This document shows positions 49,676-58,591 of a DNA stretch of 64,000 nt, piece by piece; the stretch's first letter is position 1, and each line of letters begins with the position of its first letter. The stretch comes from Actinophytocola sp963826035 (GTDB lineage: Bacteria > Actinomycetota > Actinomycetes > Mycobacteriales > Pseudonocardiaceae). The notes below the pieces were generated by a model. That model did not search any database and was not told where the DNA came from. It saw only the letters and a list, made by a program, of their open reading frames with translations. The stretch is from NCBI GenBank assembly GCA_963826035.1, contig CAWGVZ010000024.1, positions 434,001-498,000 of the forward strand, written 5' to 3'. Position numbers and translations under genes: made by a program.

Positions 49676-50551
49676 TCATCCGCGCGTCAGCAGGTTCAGG
49701 AACGTGCGGATCGTCGGGCGGGATAGGCGGTCGTGCGTGGTTGCCAGGTACAGGGGCCACCGGAGGTCCTCGTCCGGGATTGTTCGCCGGGTGATCGTTG
49801 CCGGGTCCGACTGGACGCCTGCCGGGACGAAGCCAATGCCCAGGCCCGCCGCCACGTAGTCCGGGACCGAGTTCGTGTCCGTCACCTCCAGCGCCACCTC
49901 CCTCGCCAGGCCGGCCCGGACGAACGCCGTGTCCGTGATCGTTCGGTTGCCGTAGCCCGCGGGCGCGTCTATCCAGGTCTCCGACGCCAGCGCGGCCAGG
50001 GTGAGCGGAGCGGCCGCCAGTGGGTGGTCCCTCGGCAGCAGCAGGACCAGCGGGTCCCGGGTGATCTCGTGCAGATGCAGCGCCGGGTCCACCGTCTCCG
50101 TCACCGACGTGAACGCCACGTCCAGCGTGCCCGCCCGCAGCGCCTCCGCCATGTCGGCCGAGCCCCTCGGGTGCACCCGCAGCCGCACGCGGACGTGTGG
50201 ATGCACCTCGCGGAAGCGGGACAGCAGGTCCGGCAGGTTCACCGGGCCGACGATCGTGATCACGCCGACGTGCAGCTCGCCGTGGACCTCGGGGCCGGCC
50301 ACCCGTTCGCGGGCCACCCGCGCCGCCTCCAGCAGACCGCGGGCCTCGGGCAGCAGCACCTGACCCGCCGCCGTCAAGCTCGGCCGGCCGGGACCTGCCG
50401 AGCGGTCGAACAGCGGCGCTCCCAGTGACCGTTCCAGCGCCTTGATCGTGCTGCTCACTCCCGACTGGACGACGTTGAGCCGGGTCGCGGCCGCCGTGAA
50501 CGTGCCGTGTTCGACCACTGCCAGGAAGTACTCGAGTTGTCGTAATTCCAT
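49676..50551 (-). CDS. LysR-family transcriptional regulator
   Basis: The 291-residue protein has an N-terminal LysR helix-turn-helix (LRQLEYFLAVVEHGTFTAAATRLNVVQSGVSSTIKALERSLGAPLFDRS) and a periplasmic-binding-like effector domain. It is divergent from an MFS transporter gene across 71 bp, and LysR regulators usually control the divergent gene with an effector, so the MFS exporter is the likely target. The gap has ATCGATATCATCCGATTTCA, a run of A/T-centred GAT repeats that could hold the LysR box. Confidence 0.93.
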   Translation of the reverse strand: MELRQLEYFLAVVEHGTFTAAATRLNVVQSGVSSTIKALERSLGAPLFDRSAGPGRPSLTAAGQVLLPEARGLLEAARVARERVAGPEVHGELHVGVITIVGPVNLPDLLSRFREVHPHVRVRLRVHPRGSADMAEALRAGTLDVAFTSVTETVDPALHLHEITRDPLVLLLPRDHPLAAAPLTLAALASETWIDAPAGYGNRTITDTAFVRAGLAREVALEVTDTNSVPDYVAAGLGIGFVPAGVQSDPATITRRTIPDEDLRWPLYLATTHDRLSRPTIRTFLNLLTRG

Positions 50552-50622
50552 CTCGTCAGCCGATCGATATCATCCGATTTCATCGCTTTACGAGAACGAT
50601 AGTCCGGCGGACGCTGGACGTC

Positions 50623-51963
50623 ATGAACCACCGCGCCGCCTTCCGGATGGTCGCCACGGCCTTCCTCGTCTCCATGGCGTTCTCCACCGTGCCGACCCCG
50701 CTCTGGCCCCTCTACCAGCAAGCGGACGCATTCACCACGGCGATGATCACCGTCGCCTTCTCGGCCTACGCGGTGGGCGTGCTCATCAGCCTGTTCCTGG
50801 TGGGGCACATGTCGGACTGGGTCGGGCGGCGACTGGTCCTGTTGCCGGGTGTCCTGATCGAGGCGCTGGCGGCCGCCATCTTCCTGACCTGGCACTCGCT
50901 TCCCGTGCTGATCGTCGCCAGGGTGATCAGCGGGCTGGGCATCGGGTTGATCACCGCCACCGGCACCGCCTACCTGGCGGAGCTGACCGACCGGCCGGCG
51001 GTCGCCGGGCAGGTGGCCACGGCCGCCAACCTCGGTGGGCTCGGCCTCGGCGCGCTGGTCTCCGGCGTGTTCGCGCAGTTCGTCACCGGTCCGCTGACCA
51101 CCGTCTACGCGGTGTTCCTGGTGGCACTGCTGCTGTGCGCCGCCGGGATCGCGCTGGTCCCCGAGACGGTCGTCCGGACCAGGCAGCCGTACCGGCCGCA
51201 GCGGGTGTCGGTGCCGGCGCACGCACGCGGCCGCTACCTGACGGTGGCGGCCGGCGCGTTCACCTCGTTCGCCCTGTTCGGACTGTTCACCTCGCTCGCC
51301 CCGAAGATCCTGGCGACAACCGGCCACACGTCGGTCCTGCTGTCGGGCGCCGTGTCGTTCGTGGTGTTCCTGTTCGGGGTGCTCGCCCAGCTCGGCGCCG
51401 GCCGGGTGCCGGCCGACCGCCAACTGACGATCGGCACCGGCACCCTGGTCGCCGGGGTCGCGCTGCTGCTCGCCGGCGCCACCACCGGCTCACTGTCGAT
51501 CTTCGTGGCGGCCGGGGCGTTGGCCGGCGCCGGCGCTGGCCTGCTGTTCAAAGGCGCGCTGGTCAGCGCGACCCAGCTGGCCGACCCCGCCGCCAAGGGC
51601 GAGGCGGCCGCCGGGATCTTCCTGGCCGGCTACGTCGGCCTGACGCTGCCCGTCCTCGGCATAGGCCTGGCGACCAGCTTCCTGTCGCTGGCCACCGGCC
51701 TGACCCTGTTCTGCCTGGTCATCCTGGCCGCGCTCGCCGTGGTGGGCACCGGGGTTGCGGCGCACCGGCCTACAGGTCGGGGCCCTTCGCGCGTAGGTCG
51801 TCGACCTTGGACATGGCGTTCCGCAGCTCGCCGAGCCACTGGTCGGCGTGCTCGCCGACCAGGCGGACGGCCCAGGCCAGCGCCTCCGAGCGGGACCTGG
51901 CCACGCCGGCGTCGACCAGCGTGTCGAGGATCAGCCGCTCCTCCTGCCGCAGCCGGGTCATGA
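50623..51963 (+). CDS. MFS transporter with an antisense-derived C-terminal tail
   Basis: The 446-residue ORF carries a complete twelve-helix MFS core to about residue 382 (RVISGLGIGLITATGTAYLAE, DWVGRRLVLLPG loop motif between helices 2 and 3, final helix LTLFCLVILAALAVVGTGVAA). The last 64 residues (HRPTGRGPSRVGRRPWTWRS and on) are Arg/Pro-rich and lie wholly antisense to the downstream RHH-like gene. They look unlike any MFS tail, so the natural stop may have been lost or the frame altered. It is the likely drug or metabolite exporter under the divergent LysR gene. Confidence 0.88.
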   Translation: MNHRAAFRMVATAFLVSMAFSTVPTPLWPLYQQADAFTTAMITVAFSAYAVGVLISLFLVGHMSDWVGRRLVLLPGVLIEALAAAIFLTWHSLPVLIVARVISGLGIGLITATGTAYLAELTDRPAVAGQVATAANLGGLGLGALVSGVFAQFVTGPLTTVYAVFLVALLLCAAGIALVPETVVRTRQPYRPQRVSVPAHARGRYLTVAAGAFTSFALFGLFTSLAPKILATTGHTSVLLSGAVSFVVFLFGVLAQLGAGRVPADRQLTIGTGTLVAGVALLLAGATTGSLSIFVAAGALAGAGAGLLFKGALVSATQLADPAAKGEAAAGIFLAGYVGLTLPVLGIGLATSFLSLATGLTLFCLVILAALAVVGTGVAAHRPTGRGPSRVGRRPWTWRSAARRATGRRARRPGGRPRPAPPSGTWPRRRRPACRGSAAPPAAAGS

Positions 51964-52399
51964 CCGGCACGGACAGGGTGGTGAACAGCTCCTCCGTGTC
52001 GCCGAGCTTCGCGCCCCAGGCGACCTTGCGGCCGTAGCGGTGCTCGGCCTGCCTGGCGATCTCGATCCGCTCTTCCCTCGTGTCCTCGCGGAACCGGCTG
52101 ATCCGGCCCGACTCGGCGGCCGCGCGGGCCGCGTCGTCCTCGAACTCGCCCTCGAGCGGCTGCAGCGTGCCGACGACCGTGATCTCCTCGCGGTCCACCA
52201 CCACCATCGGCGGCTCGGTGAACCACCCGTCGGGCAGCCGACCCGAGAACCACGCCGACGCGTCGTCGGCCGACGGCAGGTCGGACTGCTGCCAGCCGCC
52301 ACGTCCGCGGCCCTTGCCGCCCGGTCCACCCCAGCCTCGACCCGGTCCCCAACGATGCCCTCTCGGACCCATGAAACCCACCCCGCACTCTCCGAACAT
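51770..52399 (-). CDS. Conserved protein with ribbon-helix-helix-like C-terminus
   Basis: I start at ATG 52399, with TTGGAGG five bases upstream; TTG 52411 would add four residues. The 209-residue product has a Gly/Trp-rich N-terminus (GPRGHRWGPGRGWGGPGG), a middle region (ASAWFSGRLPDGWFTEPPMVVVDREEITVVGTL) and a charged helical part (RISRFREDTREERIEIARQAEHR). The last part (LDTLVDAGVARSRSEALAWAVRLVGEHADQW) resembles a ribbon-helix-helix DNA-binding module. I know of similar actinobacterial proteins but not of a function. It overlaps the MFS ORF tail antisense by 194 bp. TACAT repeats upstream may be its operator. Confidence 0.65.
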   Translation of the reverse strand: MFGECGVGFMGPRGHRWGPGRGWGGPGGKGRGRGGWQQSDLPSADDASAWFSGRLPDGWFTEPPMVVVDREEITVVGTLQPLEGEFEDDAARAAAESGRISRFREDTREERIEIARQAEHRYGRKVAWGAKLGDTEELFTTLSVPVMTRLRQEERLILDTLVDAGVARSRSEALAWAVRLVGEHADQWLGELRNAMSKVDDLRAKGPDL

Positions 52400-52501
52400 G
52401 GCAGCCTCCAACGGCTGGCTTACATGATTACATCAATACACACCTTACGCGGGACACGCGCTTACACCACCAGGTTCACTGGTGGCGGAACCCTCGACCC
52501 C
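52400..52501. other. Intergenic region with TACAT repeats and a small hairpin
   Basis: TACATGATTACATCA (about 52421-52435) holds two TACAT direct repeats 8 bp apart, upstream of the RHH-like gene. CCACCAG/CTGGTGG (52467-52473 with 52479-52485) forms a hairpin. These could be an operator and a structural element, but no factor is identified. Confidence 0.4.
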
Positions 52502-52706
52502 GCGAGTCCCACGTTCAAGCTCGGCGAGTCCCACGTTCAGGAACGGTGAGTTCCACGTTCGCGACACGCCTTGTGGCGCACCGAACGTGGCCTCGACCTG
52601 TTTGAACGTGGGACTCGCCCGGTCCGAACGTGGGACTCGCCCGTGCCCAACGTGGGACTCGCGCGACGCGAACGTGGGACTCGCGTGGTTTGAACGTGGG
52701 ACTCGC
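52502..52706. repeat. Class B array of 22 bp units with GCGAGTCCCACGTTC core
   Basis: Three forward units begin at 52502, 52524 and 52546. After a centre, six inverted units (first truncated at 52583) begin at 52604, 52626, 52648, 52670 and 52692. The core GCGAGTCCCACGTTC differs from the arrays at 28404 and 62039, but the 22 bp period and head-to-head layout are the same. It ends four bases before the DUF255 gene stop. Confidence 0.9.
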
Positions 52707-52709
52707 CGG

Positions 52710-54716
52710 TTAGCTCAGGGCGGCCAGGAGGTCGGCCACCTCGGTGACCGGCCGGTCGCAGACGTAGCCGTGACACACGTAGGCGGCGGGCCGCCCGTCG
52801 ACCAGCGGCCGGTCGGCCAGCAGCGGCACGCTGTCGGGGAGACCGGCCAGGACCACGGCACCGCCGGCCACCGCCCGCACGGCGGCCGTGACCAGGTCCG
52901 CGCGGCGCGGATCGTCGGCCGCGCCGACCACCGCCACCTGCACCGGACCCTGCCGCAGCGCCTCGGCCATGGACAGCCAGTGGCCGGCGAACCGGGGTGC
53001 GCGGGACACGAGCATGCCCACCCGGGTCAGCGCCAGCTCAGCCGCCTCGCGGTAGCGCCCGGCCCGCTCGGGACCGACCAGCGACGACGCGGTGAGCAGG
53101 GCGTTCGCCGTGGCCGAGGCGCCCGACGGGCTGGCGTTGTCCGCCGGGTCGGCCGGCCGCCAGACCAGCGTGTCGGCGTCGTCGGCCGTGTCGTGGAACG
53201 CGCCTTCGTTGTCCGGGTCGGCGAACCGGGCGAGTGCCGTGTCCAGCAGGTCGACCGCCAACTCCAGCCAGCGCGGCTCGCCCGTCACCTGGTGCAACGT
53301 CAGCAGGCCCTCGGCCAGGCAGCCGTGGTCCTCCAGGACACCGCCGGCCGCACCGGCCACCCCGTCCCGCGACGCGCGACGCAGCCGCCCGTCCACCATG
53401 TGCACGTCGGCGATCAGCGTGGCGGCGCCGGCGGCAGCGGCGATCCACCGCTCGACGCCGAACGCGACGCCCGCGTGCGCGAGCGCGCCGATGGCCAGGC
53501 CGTTCCACGCGGTGACCACCTTGTCGTCCCGGCCGGGCTGCGGGCGTTCGGTGCGCGCGGCCAGCAACCGCGCCCGCACGTCCGGCCAGCGCGGCTCGTC
53601 GCTCGGGTCACGCAGCATCCGCAGGGTGGACGACCCGTGCTCGAACGTGCCGGCTTCGGTGACCCCCATCAGCTCCGCCGCCCACGCGCTGTCCTCCGGC
53701 CCGAGCACGTCCGTGAGCTGCTCGGGTGTCCACGCGTAGGTGAGACCCTCGACGCCGTCGGTGTCCGCGTCGAGCGACGCGGCGAACCCGCCCTCCGGCG
53801 TGCCGAGCCGACTGATCAGGAACTCGGCCGTCTCCTCGGCCACCGCGCGGTACCGCGCCGAGCCGGTGCGCAAGGCCAGTCGCGTGTAGAACCGCAGCAG
53901 CAACCCGTTGTCGTACAACATCTTCTCGAAGTGGGGCACCACCCAGCCGGCATCGACGCTGTACCTGGCGAAGCCGCCGTCGAGCTGGTCGTAGAGCCCG
54001 CCGGCCGCCATGGCGGTGGCCGTTCCCTCCACAATGGACAACGCCTCGATCGAGCCGGTCCGCTCGTGGTGGCGCAGCAGGAACTCGAGCGTCATGGACG
54101 GCGGGAACTTCGGCGCCGTACCGAACCCGCCGTTGCGGCGGTCGTACTCGCCCAGCATCGCCGCGGCCGCACCGTCGAGCACGTCGTCGTCCACAACGGA
54201 CGCCGGCAGCGCGGCCGTCTGCCTGCTCAGCTCGCCGACGATCTTGGTGGCCGCCTCGCGCACGTCGGTGGACCGGTCGGTCCACGCTTCGTGCACGGCG
54301 TCCAGCAACTGCGGGAACGACGGCATGCCCTGCCGCGGCGCCGGCGGATAGTAGGTCCCGCAATGGAAAGGCGCGCCGTCCGGAGTAAGGAAGCACGTCA
54401 TCGGCCAGCCGCCGTGCCCGGTCATCGCCTGCGTGGCGGTCATGTAGACGGCGTCGACGTCCGGCCGTTCCTCGCGGTCCACCTTGACGTTCACGAAATT
54501 CGCGTTCATCACGGCGGCGACCTCACTGTCCTCAAAGGACTCGTGGGCCATCACGTGACACCAGTGGCACGCGGCGTAACCGACCGACAGCAGGATCGGC
54601 ACGTCGCGCCGCCGGGCCTCGTCGAACGCCTCGGCCGACCACTGCCACCAGTCCACCGGATTGTCGGCGTGTTGCAGCAGGTACGGGCTCGTCGCGTGCG
54701 CCAGCCGGTTCGCCAT
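52710..54716 (-). CDS. DUF255 thioredoxin-domain protein (Rv1084/YyaL-like)
   Basis: The 668-residue protein begins with a thioredoxin-like domain (LLQHADNPVDWWQWSAEAFDEARRRDVPILLSVGYAACHWCHVMAHESFEDSEVAAVMN) where the active pair is CHWC (residues 50-53), followed by NFVNVKVDREERPDVDAVYM. A long (alpha/alpha)6-barrel part, related to N-acylglucosamine 2-epimerases, runs to the end (GGFARYSVDAGWVVPHFEKMLYDNGLLL). Homologues occur across life (spermatogenesis-associated protein 20) but lack known activity. M. tuberculosis Rv1084 has the same place near mca and hemolysin III. The gene end borders the class B array. Confidence 0.92.
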   Translation of the reverse strand: MANRLAHATSPYLLQHADNPVDWWQWSAEAFDEARRRDVPILLSVGYAACHWCHVMAHESFEDSEVAAVMNANFVNVKVDREERPDVDAVYMTATQAMTGHGGWPMTCFLTPDGAPFHCGTYYPPAPRQGMPSFPQLLDAVHEAWTDRSTDVREAATKIVGELSRQTAALPASVVDDDVLDGAAAAMLGEYDRRNGGFGTAPKFPPSMTLEFLLRHHERTGSIEALSIVEGTATAMAAGGLYDQLDGGFARYSVDAGWVVPHFEKMLYDNGLLLRFYTRLALRTGSARYRAVAEETAEFLISRLGTPEGGFAASLDADTDGVEGLTYAWTPEQLTDVLGPEDSAWAAELMGVTEAGTFEHGSSTLRMLRDPSDEPRWPDVRARLLAARTERPQPGRDDKVVTAWNGLAIGALAHAGVAFGVERWIAAAAGAATLIADVHMVDGRLRRASRDGVAGAAGGVLEDHGCLAEGLLTLHQVTGEPRWLELAVDLLDTALARFADPDNEGAFHDTADDADTLVWRPADPADNASPSGASATANALLTASSLVGPERAGRYREAAELALTRVGMLVSRAPRFAGHWLSMAEALRQGPVQVAVVGAADDPRRADLVTAAVRAVAGGAVVLAGLPDSVPLLADRPLVDGRPAAYVCHGYVCDRPVTEVADLLAALS

Positions 54717-54867
54717 GCGCCCAGCCTCTCAAAGGGCGGTCCCAGCCGCCCTTCCGGGCATCGATTACGCCCATCGGAGCAGCCATCGCCGCGGCCCATT
54801 GCCCCAACTGGCCGCCGGCGGGAGCGTCGGGAGCGTCCCGTGCCAGATCTGTTGGGGGAGGCTCCAG

Positions 54868-57800
54868 GTGAAGACCGTGCCCGCACGACCGCTGCGACGA
54901 CTGCTCGCCGCGGCCGGTGTCGTCGCGCTCACCGCCGTCGGACTGAACGTCTTCGCGCCGCAGGCGGCGGCCGCGCCCGGCGTCAACCCGAACAACGTCG
55001 AGCTCACCCTCGGCGCCGGCGAGAGCCAGACGATCGACGCGACCGTGACCACGCCGCCCGTGCCGCCGAACCCGGACATCGTGTTCCTGGCCGACACCAC
55101 CGGCAGCATGCAGCCGGTGCTCGCGAACGTGAGCCAGAACATCCGCCGGATAGTCAGCGAGATCCACGCGGCGCAGCCGACCGCGCGGTTCGCCGTGACC
55201 GAGTACAAGGAGAATCGCAACACCCGGGCGTTCCACGTGAACACGCCGCTCACGGCCGACGAGAACCAGGTCGCGGCGGGCGTCACCGACTGGCTGATCA
55301 ACGTCGGCGGCGGTGGCGCGCCGTGGACCGACTTCATCAACGCGCACTGGCGGATCGGCACGGACGCCGTCGCGTTCCGGCCGAACAGCACCCGCATCGT
55401 GGCGTGGTTCGGCGACGCGCGCTCACACGACCCGAGCATGGGCCGCCCCCTCGATGAGGCGACCGCGGCACTGAAGGCTCAGGGGGTCCGGGTGATCGCC
55501 GTACCGATCGACGGCACGACCGGCGGCGGCCTGGACGCGCTCCAGCAGGCCAGCAGGATCACCGCGGCCACCGCGGGCGAGCTCCTGCCACCGACCGCGG
55601 CCAACGCGGTGGCGCAGGCGATCCTCGACGGCATCCGCTCGGTCGACGTGGCCGTCACACCGACGGTCACCACCTGCGCGCCCGAGCTGACCGTCGGCTT
55701 CAGCCCGACCACCCAGGTCGTGCCGAGCGGGACGGACGCGGCGTTCCGGCAGACCATCGGCGTGCGGGAGAACACCCCGCGCGGCGACTACCAATGCACG
55801 GTCGACTTCCGGGTGGGCGGCGTGTCCGCCGGCTACACCCAGGCGATCTCCGTGCACGTGCCGGGCACGCCACCGCCGGTGCCGACCGTGTCGGTCGGCG
55901 ACGTGCGGGTAATTGAAGGCAACGAGGGCACCACGCCCGCGACGTTCATGGTCACCCTGAGCGCGCCGACCACCCAGGACGTGCGCGCCGACTGGACCAC
56001 CCGGGACGGCACGGCGGTCGCGCCGACCGACTACAGCCCGGGCAGCGGGCAACTGGTGATCCCCGCCGGGCAGACGAGCGGGTCGGTGGACATCACGGTG
56101 AACGGCGATCGCGAGGTCGAGGCCGACGAGACGTTCGCCGTGGAGCTGACCGCCGCGGCCAACGCCGGCATCGCCGACCCTCGTGGCGTCGGCACGATCG
56201 TCGACGACGACGACGGCGGCCCGGGCCCCGTGGTGCCGGTGGTCAGCATCGGCGGCGCGTCGGTGCCGGAGGGCGACGCGGGCGCCATTGTTCCCGCCAC
56301 GCTCACCCTGACGCTCAGCAAGACGAGCCCGGAGCCGGTGACCGTGCCGTGGTCGGCCACCACCGGCACGACCGCCACACCGGGCGAGGACTTCAGGGTC
56401 ACGCGGGACACGGCCGTGTTCCCGCCGAACAGCCTGACCGCACAGATCGAGGTCCCGGTGATCGGCGATGACACCGACGAGCCGGACGAGCAGTTCACGG
56501 TCGAGCTGGGCACCCCCACGGGCGCCACGGTCGGCGTCGGAACCGGCACCGTCACCATCCTCGACGACGACGGGGACGTCGTCGAAGAGCCGGTGGTGAG
56601 CATCGGCGACGCCACGGTCGACGAGGGCAACGAACTCACCACGCCCGCCACGTTCGTGCTGAACCTGTCGGACGAGAGCGACCAGCGGGTCACCGTGACC
56701 TGGCGGACCCGCGACGGCACGGCCGGCGCCCCCAGCGACTATGGCCAGCGTGGCGGCGAGGTCGTGTTCGAACCGGGTGACACCAGCCAGCAGGTGGACA
56801 TCGCGGTGGTCGGCGACCGGGTGGTCGAGGACGACGAGACGTTCACGGTCGAGCTGACCGGCGCGGACGGCGCGAGCCTCGGTGTCAACGTAGGCACCGG
56901 CACCATCACCGACGACGACCAGGATCCGCCACCGCCCGACCCGGCCATCAGCCTCGGCGACACGTCGGTGGCCGAAGGCAATAACGGCAGCACCACGAAG
57001 GCCGTGTTCACCGCGACGCTCGACCGGATCGCCACGGAGGACGTGACCGTGCCGTGGGCGACCACCACGGGCGACAGCGCCACCCCGGGCCAGGACTTCA
57101 CGGCCACCGGCGGGGAGCTGGAGGTCCTCGCCGGGCAGACGTCCGCGCAGCTCGAGGTGGAGGTCATCGGCGACACGGCGGACGAACCGGACGAGACGTT
57201 CGACGTGGCGCTCGGCACGCCCAGCGGCGCGGTGGTCGGCGACGGCACCGGCCAGGGGACGATCGTGGACGACGACCAGGTGACAGGTCCGCTGCCGGTC
57301 GCGAGCATCGGCGACACGTCGGTGGCCGAGACCAACGACGGCACGGTCGCCCGGTTCACCGTGCGGCTGGACAAGGCGGCCACGTCGCGGTTCACCATCG
57401 GGTGGCGCACGGACGACGGCAGCGCGACCATGCCGTCGGACTACGCGGGCGGCACGGGCGAGGTGGTCTTCGAGCCCGGCGACGTCAGCCGGACGCTGGA
57501 CGTTCCGGTGGTCGGCGACCTGGTGGTCGAGGGCGACGAGACCTTCACCGTGACGTTGACCGGCTCCACCGGGTCGACCATCGAGGACCGCACGGCGACC
57601 GGCACCATCCTGAACGACGACGGCAACCCCGGCGGCGACGGCGAGTTCACCTGCCTGGCGAACGCGTTGACGCTTCTCGGTTCGCGGCCGGCGGTGGCCA
57701 ACCCGGGCTTCGACCCGTGCGTCACCGACGACGCGACGGCCGCGAAGGTCCGGCTGAGCCTGGGGCTGATCAGCGTGCAGGCGGGCGGCCTGACGGCCAC

Positions 57801-58158
57801 CACCGACGCGACGGCCACCGCCGTGTCGGCCAACGGCGGGCTGCTGACCACGCGGATCAGCACGATCGGGCTGTCCATCGAGGTCAGCGCGATCATGTCG
57901 ACCGCCACGGCGTCCTGCGTGGAGGGGGAAGTGGTCCTGGCCGGCAGTTCGTCGATCGCCGAGCTGAAGGTCAACGGGCTGCGGATCCCCATCGGCTCCG
58001 GGCCGGTGTCCATCCCGCTGGTGATCGGCTCGCTGTCGCTGAACAGCACGGTCATGGACGGCGACACGGTCACCCAGCGCGCGTTCGCGCTGCACACCCT
58101 GCTGGGCGACGTGGTGATCGGGGAGGCGAAGGCCGGCAAGCAGGACAACCCCTGCTGA
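54868..58158 (+). CDS. Large secreted VWA/Calx-beta protein with anchor-like C-terminus
   Basis: From GTG 54868 (GGGGGAG eight bases upstream) the product is 1096 residues. A signal peptide (1-34, ending AAAAPG) is followed by a von Willebrand A domain (71-260) with the MIDAS-like DTTGSM at about 76-81. Then come a spacer domain and five Calx-beta repeats at about 341-449, 457-569, 574-686, 691-802 and 810-920, each opening V(S/A)IGD..V.EGN and closing GTI.DDD. The final 165 residues (FTCLANALTLLGSRPAVANP on) match the choice-of-anchor P pattern. Calx-beta and VWA domains bind calcium, so it probably acts in surface adhesion. No LPXTG or lipobox is seen. Confidence 0.88.
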   Translation: MKTVPARPLRRLLAAAGVVALTAVGLNVFAPQAAAAPGVNPNNVELTLGAGESQTIDATVTTPPVPPNPDIVFLADTTGSMQPVLANVSQNIRRIVSEIHAAQPTARFAVTEYKENRNTRAFHVNTPLTADENQVAAGVTDWLINVGGGGAPWTDFINAHWRIGTDAVAFRPNSTRIVAWFGDARSHDPSMGRPLDEATAALKAQGVRVIAVPIDGTTGGGLDALQQASRITAATAGELLPPTAANAVAQAILDGIRSVDVAVTPTVTTCAPELTVGFSPTTQVVPSGTDAAFRQTIGVRENTPRGDYQCTVDFRVGGVSAGYTQAISVHVPGTPPPVPTVSVGDVRVIEGNEGTTPATFMVTLSAPTTQDVRADWTTRDGTAVAPTDYSPGSGQLVIPAGQTSGSVDITVNGDREVEADETFAVELTAAANAGIADPRGVGTIVDDDDGGPGPVVPVVSIGGASVPEGDAGAIVPATLTLTLSKTSPEPVTVPWSATTGTTATPGEDFRVTRDTAVFPPNSLTAQIEVPVIGDDTDEPDEQFTVELGTPTGATVGVGTGTVTILDDDGDVVEEPVVSIGDATVDEGNELTTPATFVLNLSDESDQRVTVTWRTRDGTAGAPSDYGQRGGEVVFEPGDTSQQVDIAVVGDRVVEDDETFTVELTGADGASLGVNVGTGTITDDDQDPPPPDPAISLGDTSVAEGNNGSTTKAVFTATLDRIATEDVTVPWATTTGDSATPGQDFTATGGELEVLAGQTSAQLEVEVIGDTADEPDETFDVALGTPSGAVVGDGTGQGTIVDDDQVTGPLPVASIGDTSVAETNDGTVARFTVRLDKAATSRFTIGWRTDDGSATMPSDYAGGTGEVVFEPGDVSRTLDVPVVGDLVVEGDETFTVTLTGSTGSTIEDRTATGTILNDDGNPGGDGEFTCLANALTLLGSRPAVANPGFDPCVTDDATAAKVRLSLGLISVQAGGLTATTDATATAVSANGGLLTTRISTIGLSIEVSAIMSTATASCVEGEVVLAGSSSIAELKVNGLRIPIGSGPVSIPLVIGSLSLNSTVMDGDTVTQRAFALHTLLGDVVIGEAKAGKQDNPC

Positions 58159-58170
58159 GCGCTCGGCCCG

Positions 58171-58196
58171 ACCGATGCATGGAACGACGCCTGCTA
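58171..58196. repeat. Half class A repeat
   Basis: GCATGGAACGACGCCTGCTAG carries one half-unit (GGAACGACGCC) only. It lies where the small membrane protein gene ends, and its CTA is that gene's TAG stop on the minus strand. Confidence 0.6.
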
Positions 58197-58487
58197 GCCG
58201 CCGTTCGTGCTCTTCTCGGGCTTCTCGGGCTCGTCCGCGGGCGGGTCGAAGCTCTCGGGTACGCGCTTCAGGTGCTTGGTCATGGAGCGCACGAGGAACG
58301 CGACCGCGATCAGGAACAGCAGCATCACCAGCAGGCCGACCGGGGAGGACTTGCCGAAGTCCGCTCCCCGGCCGCCGTTCGGCTCATTGTTCGTCGTGGG
58401 TGGCTGGGCTTGCACCAGGACCACCGGAGTCGTCTCCGTCACGGCGAACTCCGGCCCCAGGAGGAACGGGCCGGATGCGTCAGTCAT
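58194..58487 (-). CDS. Small single-pass membrane protein, Rv1083-like
   Basis: The 97-residue protein has a cytoplasm- or exterior-facing N-terminus, one membrane helix (PVGLLVMLLFLIAVAFLVRSM, about 50-70), a basic stop-transfer patch KHLKRVPE, and an acidic C-terminus (DEPEKPEKS). A protein of this kind follows mca in mycobacteria (Rv1083), usually as its operon partner. Here a TnpB element sits between mca and this gene. Its stop codon lies in a half class A repeat. No biochemical role is known. Confidence 0.8.
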   Translation of the reverse strand: MTDASGPFLLGPEFAVTETTPVVLVQAQPPTTNNEPNGGRGADFGKSSPVGLLVMLLFLIAVAFLVRSMTKHLKRVPESFDPPADEPEKPEKSTNGG

Positions 58488-58591
58488 CAGGTTTCCAAAC
58501 CGGCGGATATCCCGGTGTTCATGCCGGGGAGGAGCCGCTCTGTCCGTAGTGGTGAACGGGATGTCACACGGTGACCTACTATCATGTGAGA

